In this document: piece after piece, positions 35,886 to 45,432 of the stretch
Layout: each line of letters starts with the position of its first letter
How positions within the stretch are numbered: the stretch's first letter is position 1
Assembly: GCF_025913575.1 (NCBI RefSeq)
Contig: NZ_CP109785.1
Location: forward strand, 1,364,001-1,428,000
Reading direction: 5' to 3'
DNA: 64,000 nt
DNA from: Halocatena marina
GTDB lineage: Archaea > Halobacteriota > Halobacteria > Halobacteriales > Haloarculaceae
Program-made: the position numbers and the translations under genes
Notes under the pieces: model-generated
Told to the model about the DNA's origin: nothing
The model's database searches: none
The model's input: only the letters and a program-made list of their open reading frames with translations

Positions 35886-36962
35886 TTACTCACCCCTCCC
35901 AGTTCTTGCGAGGACTCGCTCTCGAATACGTTCTTGTGTGGCATACAACAGAATGGCGATCAATAGCACGAACCCGTTGATCATCTGGATTTGGGTCGCC
36001 TCAATGGCCGGGCTATTATCCAGTGCTGTTTGGATGATCTCGATGAGGATAACGCCGCCAAGCGCACCCGTGACCTTTCCCCGTCCACCGAAGAGGCTAA
36101 CGCCACCGATAACAGCCCCAGCAAATGCCTGAAAGAGTAGATTCTCGCCGATAAGCGGCGGTACGATGCCGATGAACCCCGTGATCAACAGCCCTGCGAG
36201 TGCCGAGAGCAGACCGCTGATCGTGTACACCGCGATGATGATCCGGTCGGTGTTGATTCCGACCTCGCGTGCGGCATTAGCGTCACTACCGACGGCGTAC
36301 ACCGCCTGACCGAACCGAGTGTACTTCATCACGACACCGAAGGCGATGAATGCTCCGAGCACGAGTCCAATGGCAATAAGAGCGGTACTTCCTGGCAGAA
36401 TGTACCCCACCGGAAGCTCCGTAACAGGCTGGGTCTGCATGGCGGTCTTTGCGCCCTCTAAGATGATGAGAAACGCCAGTGTCTGCAAGAAGGGGTTCAG
36501 CCCAACCTTGGCGATCATCACGCCGTTCACGACACCAATAACGAGACCGATAACGAGGATGAGAACAAAGCCCAGCAGTGCGCTGTCAGAGTAGTTCCAG
36601 CAGCTCGGGCAGTTGCCGAGAACCATTCCGGTGAACATCGCAGAGAATCCCGCGATGGCACCGATCGAAAGGTCAAAATGTCCAGAGAGGAGCGTAACGC
36701 TCTCGGCAAGCACGAGAAGACCGAGCGGTGCCCCCGCCCAGAAGATGAGTTGGATACTCGAAGCGCTGGCCAGGGTCTGCGGAACGAATGCGAGGACGCC
36801 AAGAATCACGATCGCGAGAATTGGCCAGATCATGTTGTCCAGCAGTGACAACAGCAAGCTGTCCGTGTCCTCGAAAAATCGACCGATGACGATATTTTCT
36901 CCGTTCATGATTGACTGAATCGAAATACGTCCATTTCCATTTTTATGCCTCTCCCCAGACAT
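35886..36962 (-). CDS. Ribose-type sugar ABC transporter permease
   Basis: A 358-residue integral membrane protein with about ten hydrophobic segments. Hallmarks of the RbsC/FrcC family are SVTLLSGHFDLSIGAIAGFSA, GVVNGVMIAKVGLNPFLQTLA and RFGQAVYAVGSDANAAREVG plus GGVSLFGGRGKVTGALGG. It forms the translocation path for the sugar delivered by the binding protein encoded just upstream. The ATG at 36962 overlaps that gene by 20 bases; an ATG at 36908 is an alternative start that would leave a 34-base gap. Confidence 0.9.
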   Translation of the reverse strand: MSGERHKNGNGRISIQSIMNGENIVIGRFFEDTDSLLLSLLDNMIWPILAIVILGVLAFVPQTLASASSIQLIFWAGAPLGLLVLAESVTLLSGHFDLSIGAIAGFSAMFTGMVLGNCPSCWNYSDSALLGFVLILVIGLVIGVVNGVMIAKVGLNPFLQTLAFLIILEGAKTAMQTQPVTELPVGYILPGSTALIAIGLVLGAFIAFGVVMKYTRFGQAVYAVGSDANAAREVGINTDRIIIAVYTISGLLSALAGLLITGFIGIVPPLIGENLLFQAFAGAVIGGVSLFGGRGKVTGALGGVILIEIIQTALDNSPAIEATQIQMINGFVLLIAILLYATQERIRERVLARTGRGE

Positions 36963-38088
36963 TACCCCAAAGGAACGGTTTGTCGGCGTTCTCTTGGGTT
37001 ATGACGATGCTGTTCGTTTTGAACCACGGATGTCCGTTTTGTTCTTTCATTTCGGCCGGTGCCCAGATCGATTCCGACCAAAGATCAACGCCCTTGTGTT
37101 GACCCGATTTGACAGTGAAATCATCCGCCGTGACTGTCGAGTCCACGTCGGGAATCGCATCCATCGAGTGTCCGTTCTCGATGTACTGTTTCATCATCGC
37201 GATTGCGATAGGGTTGTAGAAGTAGTTTGGTTGATCGATGGCAGCGTCGATCATTCCCTGCTTAACCAGTGGATTTACCTCCGGACTGCCGTCCATCTGT
37301 GTCAGCACAATATGCTTGCTGTCACCCTTTTTGAAGAGCAGATTGAGGTTTCGAAGTGCTTGGACTACACCAAGACCCATCGATAAATTTCCGGAGTAGA
37401 TTCCGTGAGGTTTTTTGTTCGCGTTGATCCATTCTTGGGTCTTCTCGAGAGCCGTATCGCGTGCATAATCAGCGTTGATTGTTTTCACGACTGTCACGTC
37501 GTTGTTCGACTTCATCACATCAAGGAAGCCCTGGCTGCGTTGGTTCGCCGACTGGTTGCCCTGACTGCCACGAATGTTCAGCACCTTCCACGGTTTTTTA
37601 TTGGGCTTTTGTGCTTTCAGTGCCTTGAGCATCTGCTTTGCGCATTTCTCACCCCCTTCGTAGTTACTGAATCCCGTATACATCGGAACGTTCGTACTCG
37701 CTGTGTCGGCGTTAGTAGCGAACACTGGGACATTTTTCTTCATCGCATAATCGATGGCAGTTTTTGCGGCACCAGTCTGCCAGACACCCACGAGGATTCC
37801 GTCGAAGTCCTTGTTAGCGAAATCTCGGATGTCTTTGACCTGTTTCTGTGCGCTCTGCTGGTTTGGTCTAACTTCAATCTGGATGTTCTGATCCTTCGCG
37901 TAGAGCTTCGCTGCCTCGTTGTACGCGGTGATCCAGGCTCCACCACGAACGTACGAGGTCATTCCGAGTTTCTTGAGCTTGTCACTACCGCCTCCACTTC
38001 CAGCAATATCCCCCAGACAACCTGCGATCCCTGCGACACCGACCGTTCCCGCTGCCCTGAGAAAACCTCTCCTGCCAATATTATACAT
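36943..38088 (-). CDS. Tat-exported sugar-binding lipoprotein of ribose-type ABC importer
   Basis: A 381-residue Peripla_BP_4-type binding protein. The N-terminus is a twin-arginine signal (GRRGFLRAAG) with a lipobox ending at Cys24 (GIAGC), then a Gly/Ser linker. The mature part alternates strands and helices typical of periplasmic sugar binding (FDGILVGVWQTGAAKTAIDYA, VPVFATNADTAST, ILVLTQMDGSPE-like region). It is the first gene of the importer operon. The sugar is unknown; ribose, fructose or uronic/pentose sugars are all possible and the nearby uronate genes make the last attractive. This last step is inference. Confidence 0.9.
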   Translation of the reverse strand: MYNIGRRGFLRAAGTVGVAGIAGCLGDIAGSGGGSDKLKKLGMTSYVRGGAWITAYNEAAKLYAKDQNIQIEVRPNQQSAQKQVKDIRDFANKDFDGILVGVWQTGAAKTAIDYAMKKNVPVFATNADTASTNVPMYTGFSNYEGGEKCAKQMLKALKAQKPNKKPWKVLNIRGSQGNQSANQRSQGFLDVMKSNNDVTVVKTINADYARDTALEKTQEWINANKKPHGIYSGNLSMGLGVVQALRNLNLLFKKGDSKHIVLTQMDGSPEVNPLVKQGMIDAAIDQPNYFYNPIAIAMMKQYIENGHSMDAIPDVDSTVTADDFTVKSGQHKGVDLWSESIWAPAEMKEQNGHPWFKTNSIVITQENADKPFLWGNVWGEA

Positions 38089-38380
38089 GGCTATGACAGG
38101 TATGATGATAGGTAGTATTAATCCTGGGGTCGTTAGTTCCTGTAGTCGAGCGATACCAGCAGTGAAATTCGATGAAATGAGATGTACAGGACAGCAGAGA
38201 TATTGTTATAGGTGCGTTGTATACAGAATCACCTCTCAACAGAGATCGACAGCAGCGATGTCTCTGCACGTTGTGGTTGACTCGAGTGTTGTGAGTCGTC
38301 CCCAGCTACGCCTGTCGTACGCTCACGTGCACTACGAGCAGGTCGCTGAGATACGAGACGCGATGAATGAACGAGCGAGG
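38089..38380. promoter_or_regulatory. Upstream region of the sugar importer operon
   Basis: The 292 bases contain the promoter for the importer; a TATA-like GGATTAATACT (minus strand, about 38113-38124) lies 25-36 bases before the start. A plus-strand frame (38259-38470) overlaps the nitroreductase gene and is not called. Confidence 0.5.
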
Positions 38381-39052
38381 TTAGTACTCTTCTCGGTGAA
38401 GTACTTCGTCGACAGCACGACGAGGGAGACGTTCGGGTTCCTCGCCACCGCTCGGACCAACAGCGATTAGCATAACCGGGATTTTGTCGTCAGGAACTCC
38501 AAGATACTCAGCGATACCCTCAGCGTCGAAACCAATCATAGGTGTCGCGGAAAGTCCGCGAGCATGTGCCGAATGAAGGAGGTTTGCTGCGGCGAGACTA
38601 GCATTCCGGATGCCGTAGTCGCGTCCCATACGATCGTCGGCGTACAGACCAACAGTCTGCTCTTTGGTCTGCTCTGCCGTTTCCTCGTCCATCCGTCCGG
38701 CTTCGGCCCACTCTTCGAACACGCGGTCGGCCGTTTCGGGAGTGGTGTGCCCAACGACGAGGATAGCCGTGCCAGCATCCCGAATGTGCTCTTGGCCGAA
38801 GGCGAGTTCGACGACGTCATCGAGCCGGTCATCGTCTTGGACAGCGACAAACTCCCACGGCTGAAGATTGTACGAAGACGGTGCGAGTGTCGTATCTTCT
38901 ATGAGCGCTTTAAGCGTCTCGTCATCGAGATCCGTATCGGGGTCGAAATTGTGACCCGACCGGCGCGTTCGCAGGGCTTCAACTGCCTTCGGAAACGTTT
39001 CGTCGTGAGCGACGTCGACACTACGGATGTCTGTATTTGGCGTGGAACGCAT
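38381..39052 (-). CDS. Nitroreductase-family flavoprotein
   Basis: A 223-residue FMN-dependent oxidoreductase. The phosphate-binding RTRRSGHNFD near residue 30, the SSYNLQPWEFVAV block and the later AAANLLHSAHARGLSATPMIGF stretch are standard for the family. I start at the ATG at 39050-39052 rather than a GTG at 39061. Substrates of such proteins range from nitro compounds to quinones and enones, and cannot be read here. It is a lone gene between two promoters. Confidence 0.88.
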   Translation of the reverse strand: MRSTPNTDIRSVDVAHDETFPKAVEALRTRRSGHNFDPDTDLDDETLKALIEDTTLAPSSYNLQPWEFVAVQDDDRLDDVVELAFGQEHIRDAGTAILVVGHTTPETADRVFEEWAEAGRMDEETAEQTKEQTVGLYADDRMGRDYGIRNASLAAANLLHSAHARGLSATPMIGFDAEGIAEYLGVPDDKIPVMLIAVGPSGGEEPERLPRRAVDEVLHREEY

Positions 39053-39281
39053 CCTAATCACTCCTTGTACATCGGGTAATAAATCCGTTCGCTAACATCT
39101 TTGTCAGGTAGTAACAGAACTGTAACCGGTGTTCATCGTTTTAAACAGGTCAGTGAATGTATGGATATCGCGACAGTTTGGTGATAAATGTGTTTTCTCA
39201 TACAAACTACGTCATCGAAAAATGGTGAAAGTATTTAGAATAGACATAATTTTTTTGAGTCACTCCTCCATTGCTCTCCGT

Positions 39282-39668
39282 ATGTCCGATCAATCGACCG
39301 TCGTAGACAACTCGCACTCACTGATGAATGTTCCATCGAATCCTATCGCATACATTGCCATTCTTACAGCACTCATTTCTGCGGCCATCCATTTGTTTCT
39401 CGCACCGAAAGTGATCGGGTTCGATCAGACAACGGGGCTGTTGTTCGTTCTTAATGGCCTCGGGTTTATTGGCGGCATTCTTGTCTTCCTGACCAGATAC
39501 TGGCGGCGTGAATTCTATCTTGTGGCCGTTGGATACGCGCTTGCAACCATCGTCGCCTTCTTTGCGATGGGTGGTCCCACCAACATGCTCTCCATTAGTT
39601 CGAAAATAGCCGAAGCTGTGCTCGCACTCGCTGCCACGTACCTCTATCTCTCCACCAACACCGCATGA
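39282..39668 (+). CDS. Small haloarchaeal membrane protein, paralogue of 1733-2092
   Basis: A 128-residue protein with four hydrophobic segments (about 20-40, 46-66, 76-94, 105-124). The start is the ATG at 39282; the frame reaching back to 39129 is judged non-coding. It shares with the 1733-2092 product the arrangement AIHLFLAPKV or IIHLVIGIQS in helix 1, LNGLGFIGGILVFL, and a basic YWRRE turn. It looks like the same DUF7475-like family. Function unknown. Confidence 0.72.
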   Translation: MSDQSTVVDNSHSLMNVPSNPIAYIAILTALISAAIHLFLAPKVIGFDQTTGLLFVLNGLGFIGGILVFLTRYWRREFYLVAVGYALATIVAFFAMGGPTNMLSISSKIAEAVLALAATYLYLSTNTA

Positions 39669-39881
39669 AACGTTGGTCTATCCTTCGATTCGATACAAGG
39701 ACGGGGCCGCCGACGTTGATACCGTTGGTGAGTTCGCTTATTCGCAAGTGGACGCCGAACACAACGCTGGTTGCGAGATGAGTGTGTCCTCACGAATCCA
39801 GTGGGGCAGATCGTCTGGTTCGCCACCGGTGAAAACGAAGAACGATTCGAATCTTCCGGCGAGGGATCTGGAGAATACCCT

Positions 39882-40943
39882 TCAGGTGATCTCTCCGACC
39901 TCTAGCGTGACACCGTCGAACTCGGTGATGAAGTCGGCACCGAACGCAGAGGACGGTGTTTGAAAGCCTGATTCGACCTCATCTGAGAGAACCCGCCGAG
40001 CCGATTCGACAGCTGTAGCCGCTGTCACATCGTAGATACCGGGAGTAGTGAGGCGCGCAGTTGCGCGGTCGCCAGCACCGTTTGTGACTTCACCAAAGAG
40101 ACGTGTCGTGCTCTGTATGCGTTCGTCCTGTGTCGGCCCCGAAACGAGGCAATCGGTGGCGTAAAGCAGCAGCTGCTGGATGGGTCCGAACGTGAGTATC
40201 GGAGTGACGGCCGTTCCGTAGCGCATCGACCGCACGGCCGCTTGCGGGACTGTTGCGTACGTCTCAATGGTTCCAATACCAGTCGAGTAGTATGCAGTCG
40301 ATAGCGCGCCCCACGGGACCATTACCCCTGTCTGTTCCCCGGAGCCAAAGTCGAATTCACGGGATTGCCAAGCGGGAGAGACGCTCTGAATTTCGCCGTC
40401 CTCACGCATAGCACTCGGTCGATTGACACTCTCGATGATGGACTTGACAGTCCCCGGTGAGAAGTTTTCGAGTCCATCCAGCGCGAGAGTGAGATGCTCT
40501 GTCTCCGGGAGTTTGGCGTTGAGTATCGCGGCGAGACAGTCCGTTGGAACCACATCGAAGCCGACGCCTGGAAGCAGCGTCACGTCGGCGGTTTCGGCCT
40601 CACGATCACGTTCCGCGATTGATTCGAGCACCTCGACACGTCCGGCGATATCGAGGTAATTGGTGCCTGTCTCGAGACAGGCATCGATGAGTGGCTCTGC
40701 TGTCCCTGAAAACGGGCCTGCACAGTTCAGCACAGCATCGACATCTGCAATGGATGATTCGATGATGTCTGGATGAGTGAGGCTGAACGCCTGATGATCA
40801 AGTTCGAATTCCGTTGCTTGCTCTTCGAGCGGTTCGGCGCGTCGGCCCGCCACAATCGGCGTGGCTCCGTCGTCGACGGCTCTCCGAGTGATGAGATCAC
40901 CGGTGTAGCCGTACGACCCGTAGATGAGCAAGGTTCCGTCCAT
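39882..40943 (-). CDS. Saccharopine dehydrogenase-like NAD(P)-binding protein
   Basis: A 353-residue protein with an N-terminal Rossmann fold of the saccharopine-dehydrogenase/trans-acting enoyl reductase group: LLIYGSYGYTGDLITRRAV, GRRAEPLEEQA, and DAVLNCAGPFSGTAEPLIDACL, followed by the conserved YLDIAGRVEVLES and LLPGVGFDVVPTDCLAA. These proteins are not true lysine-pathway enzymes in most cases; many act on lipids or are uncharacterised. It is monocistronic. The substrate is unknown. Confidence 0.85.
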   Translation of the reverse strand: MDGTLLIYGSYGYTGDLITRRAVDDGATPIVAGRRAEPLEEQATEFELDHQAFSLTHPDIIESSIADVDAVLNCAGPFSGTAEPLIDACLETGTNYLDIAGRVEVLESIAERDREAETADVTLLPGVGFDVVPTDCLAAILNAKLPETEHLTLALDGLENFSPGTVKSIIESVNRPSAMREDGEIQSVSPAWQSREFDFGSGEQTGVMVPWGALSTAYYSTGIGTIETYATVPQAAVRSMRYGTAVTPILTFGPIQQLLLYATDCLVSGPTQDERIQSTTRLFGEVTNGAGDRATARLTTPGIYDVTAATAVESARRVLSDEVESGFQTPSSAFGADFITEFDGVTLEVGEIT

Positions 40944-41645
40944 AGTGGTAGTTGTCTTTCCAGTACGTTAATTGTGATCATGGTTCATTCTCCTCAGAGA
41001 TACGGTTGACTACGGTCTGCAACCATACGGAGAAAGATGAATCCTACCCTCGGAATTGAACATATATTATCGTATTTTTCTCTGTAACGACAGTGATTCG
41101 ATCATCATCCTTCGATCTACAATAGCGTGAATAATCAGTCATATTTGCTGCAGTATCGACAATAGGATACTTTCATCCAGTTTCTCAGGAATGGATCTAA
41201 TATCGCCGTGGAAAACACAGAGCAGATGATAGATACGATCGAACATCTCGTTCATCTATAGGTGAGTGAATACATTATTGAATTGTTATATTCAATTATT
41301 ACTGTTTGTATAGTTTCTGATTGGAGAGCAAGTACGGAGGACGAGAGGGGTCTCGTCTTCGATCATCTAATTACAACCCGTTTCGCTGTACTGGATCAGT
41401 TGCTGGAGCAGCACGATAACCACGTCTGTGTTGGTTGATAAGCGATGGATGTCCGTGGCAACCGCATCGGGATCGGGCAGCTCTCCGAGAGCGAAAAACT
41501 AGAGGCCGACACCGTCGACAGGAACGCCACGGTCAAGGAGTCGTTTCATACGATCGGAGAGCGCGTCAGCGAAACACACCGGTAGTGTGAACGGACGCGT
41601 CGAGAGACACATCAGTTAAGATGTCTGCGATACGAACACGAACTG
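40944..41645. other. Intergenic, 702 bp, containing a xylanase relic
   Basis: The left half is AT-rich and holds the promoter of the saccharopine-dehydrogenase-like gene. About 41430-41575 (minus strand) carries a decayed GH10 fragment, listed separately. No intact gene is seen. Confidence 0.55.
41430..41575 (-). pseudogene. Relic of a GH10 endo-xylanase
   Basis: Read on the minus strand, about 45 codons match the conserved part of family 10 xylanases: DALSDRMKRLLDRGVPVDGVG, then a TAG stop (41499-41501) where intact enzymes have Gln (GVGLQ), then continuing homology ELGxPxDPDAVAxxIxRL-like (LGELPDPDAVATDIHRL). Flanking codons show no signal peptide, catalytic Glu or other GH10 blocks. It is therefore a dead fragment of a gene for extracellular xylan hydrolysis next to a working uronate locus. 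Confidence 0.65.
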
Positions 41646-42698
41646 ATGTCCGCCAACGACCGAGGAGATGTACCTGTGGAGCAACCGGACGGGCTTCCGA
41701 TGCGGGTGGGACTGGGACAGTTCATGGAACCAACTGCAGAGCGTCTGCGGTTCATCAAGCAACTCGGGGCCAATGATATCGTTCTGAACATGTACAAATA
41801 CGACGATCCTGACTACGAACATATGCCCGACAACGATCGAATGCCACTGTCGGGTGATGGGGAGTGGTCGGCCGAGAATCTGTTCGCGCTACGTAAGCGC
41901 GTCGAAGATGCTGGGATTCGACTGTACGCCATCGAGAACGTTCCGGTCTCGTTCTACGAGGATATGATGCTCGGTGGAACAAAGCGCGACGAGCAACTGA
42001 AAAAGCTCAAGACAACAGTACGGAACATGGGTGAGGCTGGAATTCCTCTCTTTGGCTATCATTGGGCACCAGCGGGCGTGTGGCGAACCAGCACCGAGAC
42101 AGTCCGCGGGGGCGCTACCGTCTCAGCGTTCGACGGTCGAGAGACGGACACGAGCTATACCCACGGACGTGAATACACGGAAGCTGAGCTGTGGGAGAAC
42201 TATGAACACTTCTTGCGTGAACTGCTCCCTGTCGCCGAGGAGGCAGGTGTCAAGCTGTGTCTGCATCCCAGTGACCCACCAATGAAGACTCTCGGTGGGA
42301 TTCCACAGCTAGCGCGAAGCTTCGAGAATTTTAAGCGGGCGATGGAACTCGTTCCGAGCGAGAATCACGGACTGGAGTTCTGTCTCGGTTGTTGGTCGGA
42401 GATGGACGAAAACGTGGCAGAAGTAATCAGGTATTTCGGCGAACGGGATAAACTGTTCTATGTTCACTTTCGTGATGTGGAGGGAACGATCCCCGTGTTC
42501 AAGGAAACGTTCATCGACGAAGGGAACTACGACGAGTACGCGGTTCTAAAACTGCTGGACGAGGTGGGGTTTTCGGGTGTGATGATCCCGGATCATACGC
42601 CGCATTTGGAGGGCGACAGTGATTGGGAACACCGTGGGCGCGCGTACACTGCCGGCTATCTGAGAGGAATGCTCACAGCACTCCGTTCAGAGCAGTGA
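41646..42698 (+). CDS. uxuA: Mannonate dehydratase
   Basis: A 350-residue UxuA-family TIM barrel that converts D-mannonate to 2-keto-3-deoxygluconate in hexuronate breakdown. It shows the metal-site and active-site blocks: ENVPVSFYEDMMLGG, PLFGYHWAPAGVWRTS, KLCLHPSDPP, CLGCWSEM and FYVHFRDVEGT, ending PDHTPHLEGD. Length is near the family norm. The ATG at 41646 is preceded by a weak TATA-like patch. It faces the UxaC gene convergently; with UxaC and the GH4 enzyme it forms a uronate pathway. No fructuronate reductase gene was found in this window. Confidence 0.9.
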   Translation: MSANDRGDVPVEQPDGLPMRVGLGQFMEPTAERLRFIKQLGANDIVLNMYKYDDPDYEHMPDNDRMPLSGDGEWSAENLFALRKRVEDAGIRLYAIENVPVSFYEDMMLGGTKRDEQLKKLKTTVRNMGEAGIPLFGYHWAPAGVWRTSTETVRGGATVSAFDGRETDTSYTHGREYTEAELWENYEHFLRELLPVAEEAGVKLCLHPSDPPMKTLGGIPQLARSFENFKRAMELVPSENHGLEFCLGCWSEMDENVAEVIRYFGERDKLFYVHFRDVEGTIPVFKETFIDEGNYDEYAVLKLLDEVGFSGVMIPDHTPHLEGDSDWEHRGRAYTAGYLRGMLTALRSEQ

Positions 42699-42747
42699 TG
42701 CTGGACGCATTCAGCAGTAACAGTGGTTCGAATCGACTCGGTTTAGA

Positions 42748-44112
42748 TCAAAAGCCAAAGAGCTTCTTGGGACGATCATAGGCAATGTGCTCGACCAGAT
42801 CGTGTGCAACTTCGATCGGTATCCGGCCACGTTCGACGTGATTCCCGACGACGTTTGCAAGCGACCGTCGGAACATCTCGAAGCGCGATCCGTACGAGAG
42901 AAGCTTTCGAGAGTCGCTGACCATTCCTGCGTGATTTGCGAGGAGATCGACCGACCCCATGTAATCGAGCTGGTGTTCCATCCCGAAGGAGCTATCATTA
43001 AACCACCACGCGGCCCCAACACTCACATTCGGAAAGGCCCGTGAGATGGTCGTAATCGTCGGATACTGCGTCGGATCGACGCAGTAGAGGACAATCTCAC
43101 ATTCCTCGTCGAATACATTCATGAAGTGGCGGATGTTTTCTGCGATCTCGATGCGTTGCGTCGAGACAGTGCCCCCGGAGGCCGAACCAATCCTCTCGTA
43201 GAGTTTGGTCCGGTAGTCTCGAAGCGGTCCGATGTGTAACTGGGTGACCCACCCATTCTCGACGTTTAATTCGCCGATGTATTCGAGCATAAATGCCTTG
43301 AAGTCGCCGATTTCACGCTCACTCAGCGAGCGTCCCTCGCGCTCTTTCCGATAGATCGTTCGTGCCCGCGTCTTACTCACTGGACGGGAGACGGGTTCGT
43401 GGATCCCCAAATCGCTCGCTCGACAGCCATGTTCCTGGAAGAAGTCGTGAGTCGTCGCTAACGCGTCGAGAAAGCCGTCGAAGTCGTCTGTTGCAGTTCC
43501 GGTCGAGTCAGCCAATTCGTCAACAAAATCATTCCACGGTGGCGTTTCAATATTCACAGCACGATCCGCGCGCCACGTCGGTCGGATGTCCACACCAGAC
43601 ACCTCGTCGACGGCTCGCTCGTGATATTCGAGTTTTGAGGTCGGATCGTCGGTGCTACAGATCACCTCTACATCCATCTCCCGAAGAAGTTCCTGCGGTT
43701 GCATATCGATACGTTGGAGCTGTCTCTTCGTCTCCTGCCAGATTTCGTCTGCTGTCTCTGCTGAGATTGGCGTCTCGATTCCGAACCGTCGCTTCAGATC
43801 GAGGTGAATCCACTCGTAGGTCGGATTCCCCGCAAACTCGGGAAAAACCGTCGCTAGCGCGTTCCACTTCTCGCGGTTCGGCGCGTCACCGGTGATCAAC
43901 TCCTCATCGACACCGCGCTTTCGCATCGCCGCCCAGACGTAGTGATCGGTCGCTGCTTCAACCTCCCAAACGTCGTTCCAACCGTCATTTTCGACGATCT
44001 CGACGACATCCGCATGACTGTGAGGGTCGAGAATCGGTGATTCAGCAATCACATCGTACAGCTCGCAGGCAGTGTCCGTCTCAAGCAAGTACGCTTCACC
44101 GAGGAAATTCAT
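42748..44112 (-). CDS. uxaC: Glucuronate/galacturonate isomerase
   Basis: A 454-residue UxaC amidohydrolase-fold enzyme that isomerises D-glucuronate to D-fructuronate and D-galacturonate to D-tagaturonate. The metal motif HSHAD has His31 and His33; CSTDDPTSKLEYH, WVTQLHIGPLRDYRTK and GAAWWFNDSSFGM are standard family blocks. A TATA-like AGATTTATATTC lies about 30 bases upstream on the minus strand. It is convergent with uxuA and divergent from the LLM oxidoreductase. It matches the expected length (about 450-470). Confidence 0.92.
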   Translation of the reverse strand: MNFLGEAYLLETDTACELYDVIAESPILDPHSHADVVEIVENDGWNDVWEVEAATDHYVWAAMRKRGVDEELITGDAPNREKWNALATVFPEFAGNPTYEWIHLDLKRRFGIETPISAETADEIWQETKRQLQRIDMQPQELLREMDVEVICSTDDPTSKLEYHERAVDEVSGVDIRPTWRADRAVNIETPPWNDFVDELADSTGTATDDFDGFLDALATTHDFFQEHGCRASDLGIHEPVSRPVSKTRARTIYRKEREGRSLSEREIGDFKAFMLEYIGELNVENGWVTQLHIGPLRDYRTKLYERIGSASGGTVSTQRIEIAENIRHFMNVFDEECEIVLYCVDPTQYPTITTISRAFPNVSVGAAWWFNDSSFGMEHQLDYMGSVDLLANHAGMVSDSRKLLSYGSRFEMFRRSLANVVGNHVERGRIPIEVAHDLVEHIAYDRPKKLFGF

Positions 44113-44237
44113 GGTAATCGAGATCGTGGTGGCCAGAATATAAATCTAGAGATCGCACACAACGATGAAGGAACGTGTTAGAATATGTCGAATTTGGACA
44201 ATCAATTATTTACTCCATGCAATCAATATCGGACTCA

Positions 44238-45320
44238 ATGACACGGTTTGATGCCAACAACATACGACTCGGTTGCCAAATAGCTAGCTACGGAAACGTC
44301 TCAGAGACCGTCCAACGAGCGGTGCGCGCCGAGACGGCTGGTTTCGACATCATTTCCGTACCAGATCATCTGTTTCATCCGACAGGCTCGGAAGAGTTTC
44401 TCGTGGATCCACCGTGGGAAGCATTCACCATATTAGGTGCAATCGCCCAGCAGACCGACGAAGTGACGCTGTTGCCGGGAGTTACAGACTCTGTCCGGCG
44501 GCATCCAACGGAGCTTGCCCACGCTATTGCGACCCTCGATCGCATGACCGATGGGCGTGCAGGGCTCGGTATCGGTGCCGGCGAGGCGTTCAACTTCGCT
44601 TCGATCGAGGATATTGACTGGGATGAGCCATTCACGCGGTTCAAAGAGACGGTGTCGGTGATCGATGGGCTGTGGAATTCCACGCCCGAAGAGCTGTTCA
44701 CGTTCGAGGGCGAGTATTTCGAGATCAAACGATCACACATGGGACTGAAACCGGCACAGGACCCCCGTCCTCCGCTCTGGGTCGGTGGATACGGCCCGAG
44801 CATGCGCGGTTTTACCGGAGCGGTTGCTGACGGCTGGTTCCCGTGGATCTACTCTCCAGAGCAGTACGAAGCAGATCTTCAACGCGTGCTGGACGTCGCA
44901 GAAGACCGGAATCGATCTGTCGAATCGATCGACAGCGCACTCATGATTCCAACAACCGTTACAGACAATAGTGAGACAGCCCGACGGGCAGCAATTGAAC
45001 GCAATCGAACGAGCTTGGCGCTCAGACCTCCGCTACTGGCCGACATGGGGTATGAGGATATCGCTGAGGAGACGCCGATCATGTGGGAGATGGCCTTCGA
45101 TGAGCAACAGGAAGCACAACTGCTGGAAGCGACAGAACGGATTCCCGACGACGCAGTCGATCAGATTTGTGTCGCCGGTGATCCCGAGAGGGCGATTGAG
45201 CGTATCGAGGCGTTTTCTACCGCGGGTGTCGACAACCTCGTACTCATTCCAGTCGGTGATTTCGAAGAAACGATGACCCACTATCGAGAAGAGATCATAC
45301 CATACTTCGAGGAGAGCTGA
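44238..45320 (+). CDS. LLM-class (luciferase-like) F420- or flavin-dependent oxidoreductase
   Basis: A 360-residue TIM-barrel protein. The ATG at 44238 is chosen because a TATA-like ATTATTTACT is 25-30 bases upstream; ATGs or GTG further upstream (44217, 44175) are possible. Typical blocks: AETAGFDIISVPDHLFHP, VTLLPGVTDSVRRHPTELAHA, GRAGLGIGAGEAFNF and RPPLWVGGYGPSM. In haloarchaea most such proteins use coenzyme F420. The reaction is unknown; its place among uronate genes suggests sugar-acid or glucose-6-phosphate-dehydrogenase-like oxidation, but this is only an inference. Confidence 0.87.
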   Translation: MTRFDANNIRLGCQIASYGNVSETVQRAVRAETAGFDIISVPDHLFHPTGSEEFLVDPPWEAFTILGAIAQQTDEVTLLPGVTDSVRRHPTELAHAIATLDRMTDGRAGLGIGAGEAFNFASIEDIDWDEPFTRFKETVSVIDGLWNSTPEELFTFEGEYFEIKRSHMGLKPAQDPRPPLWVGGYGPSMRGFTGAVADGWFPWIYSPEQYEADLQRVLDVAEDRNRSVESIDSALMIPTTVTDNSETARRAAIERNRTSLALRPPLLADMGYEDIAEETPIMWEMAFDEQQEAQLLEATERIPDDAVDQICVAGDPERAIERIEAFSTAGVDNLVLIPVGDFEETMTHYREEIIPYFEES

Positions 45321-45432
45321 ATACTGGAAGGTTCCTTTCGTATTGCTCGTCTCGAAACACACAGCGGTCGGGGTCAGACGTCCCGTATCACTCTGCCGGT
45401 ACATTTATCAGAATATGCTCGCTGCATCAGAT

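Noticed and set aside
38259..38470. Plus-strand frame of 70 codons starting before the nitroreductase 3' end
   Set aside because: Half of it is antisense to the nitroreductase gene and it has no homology.
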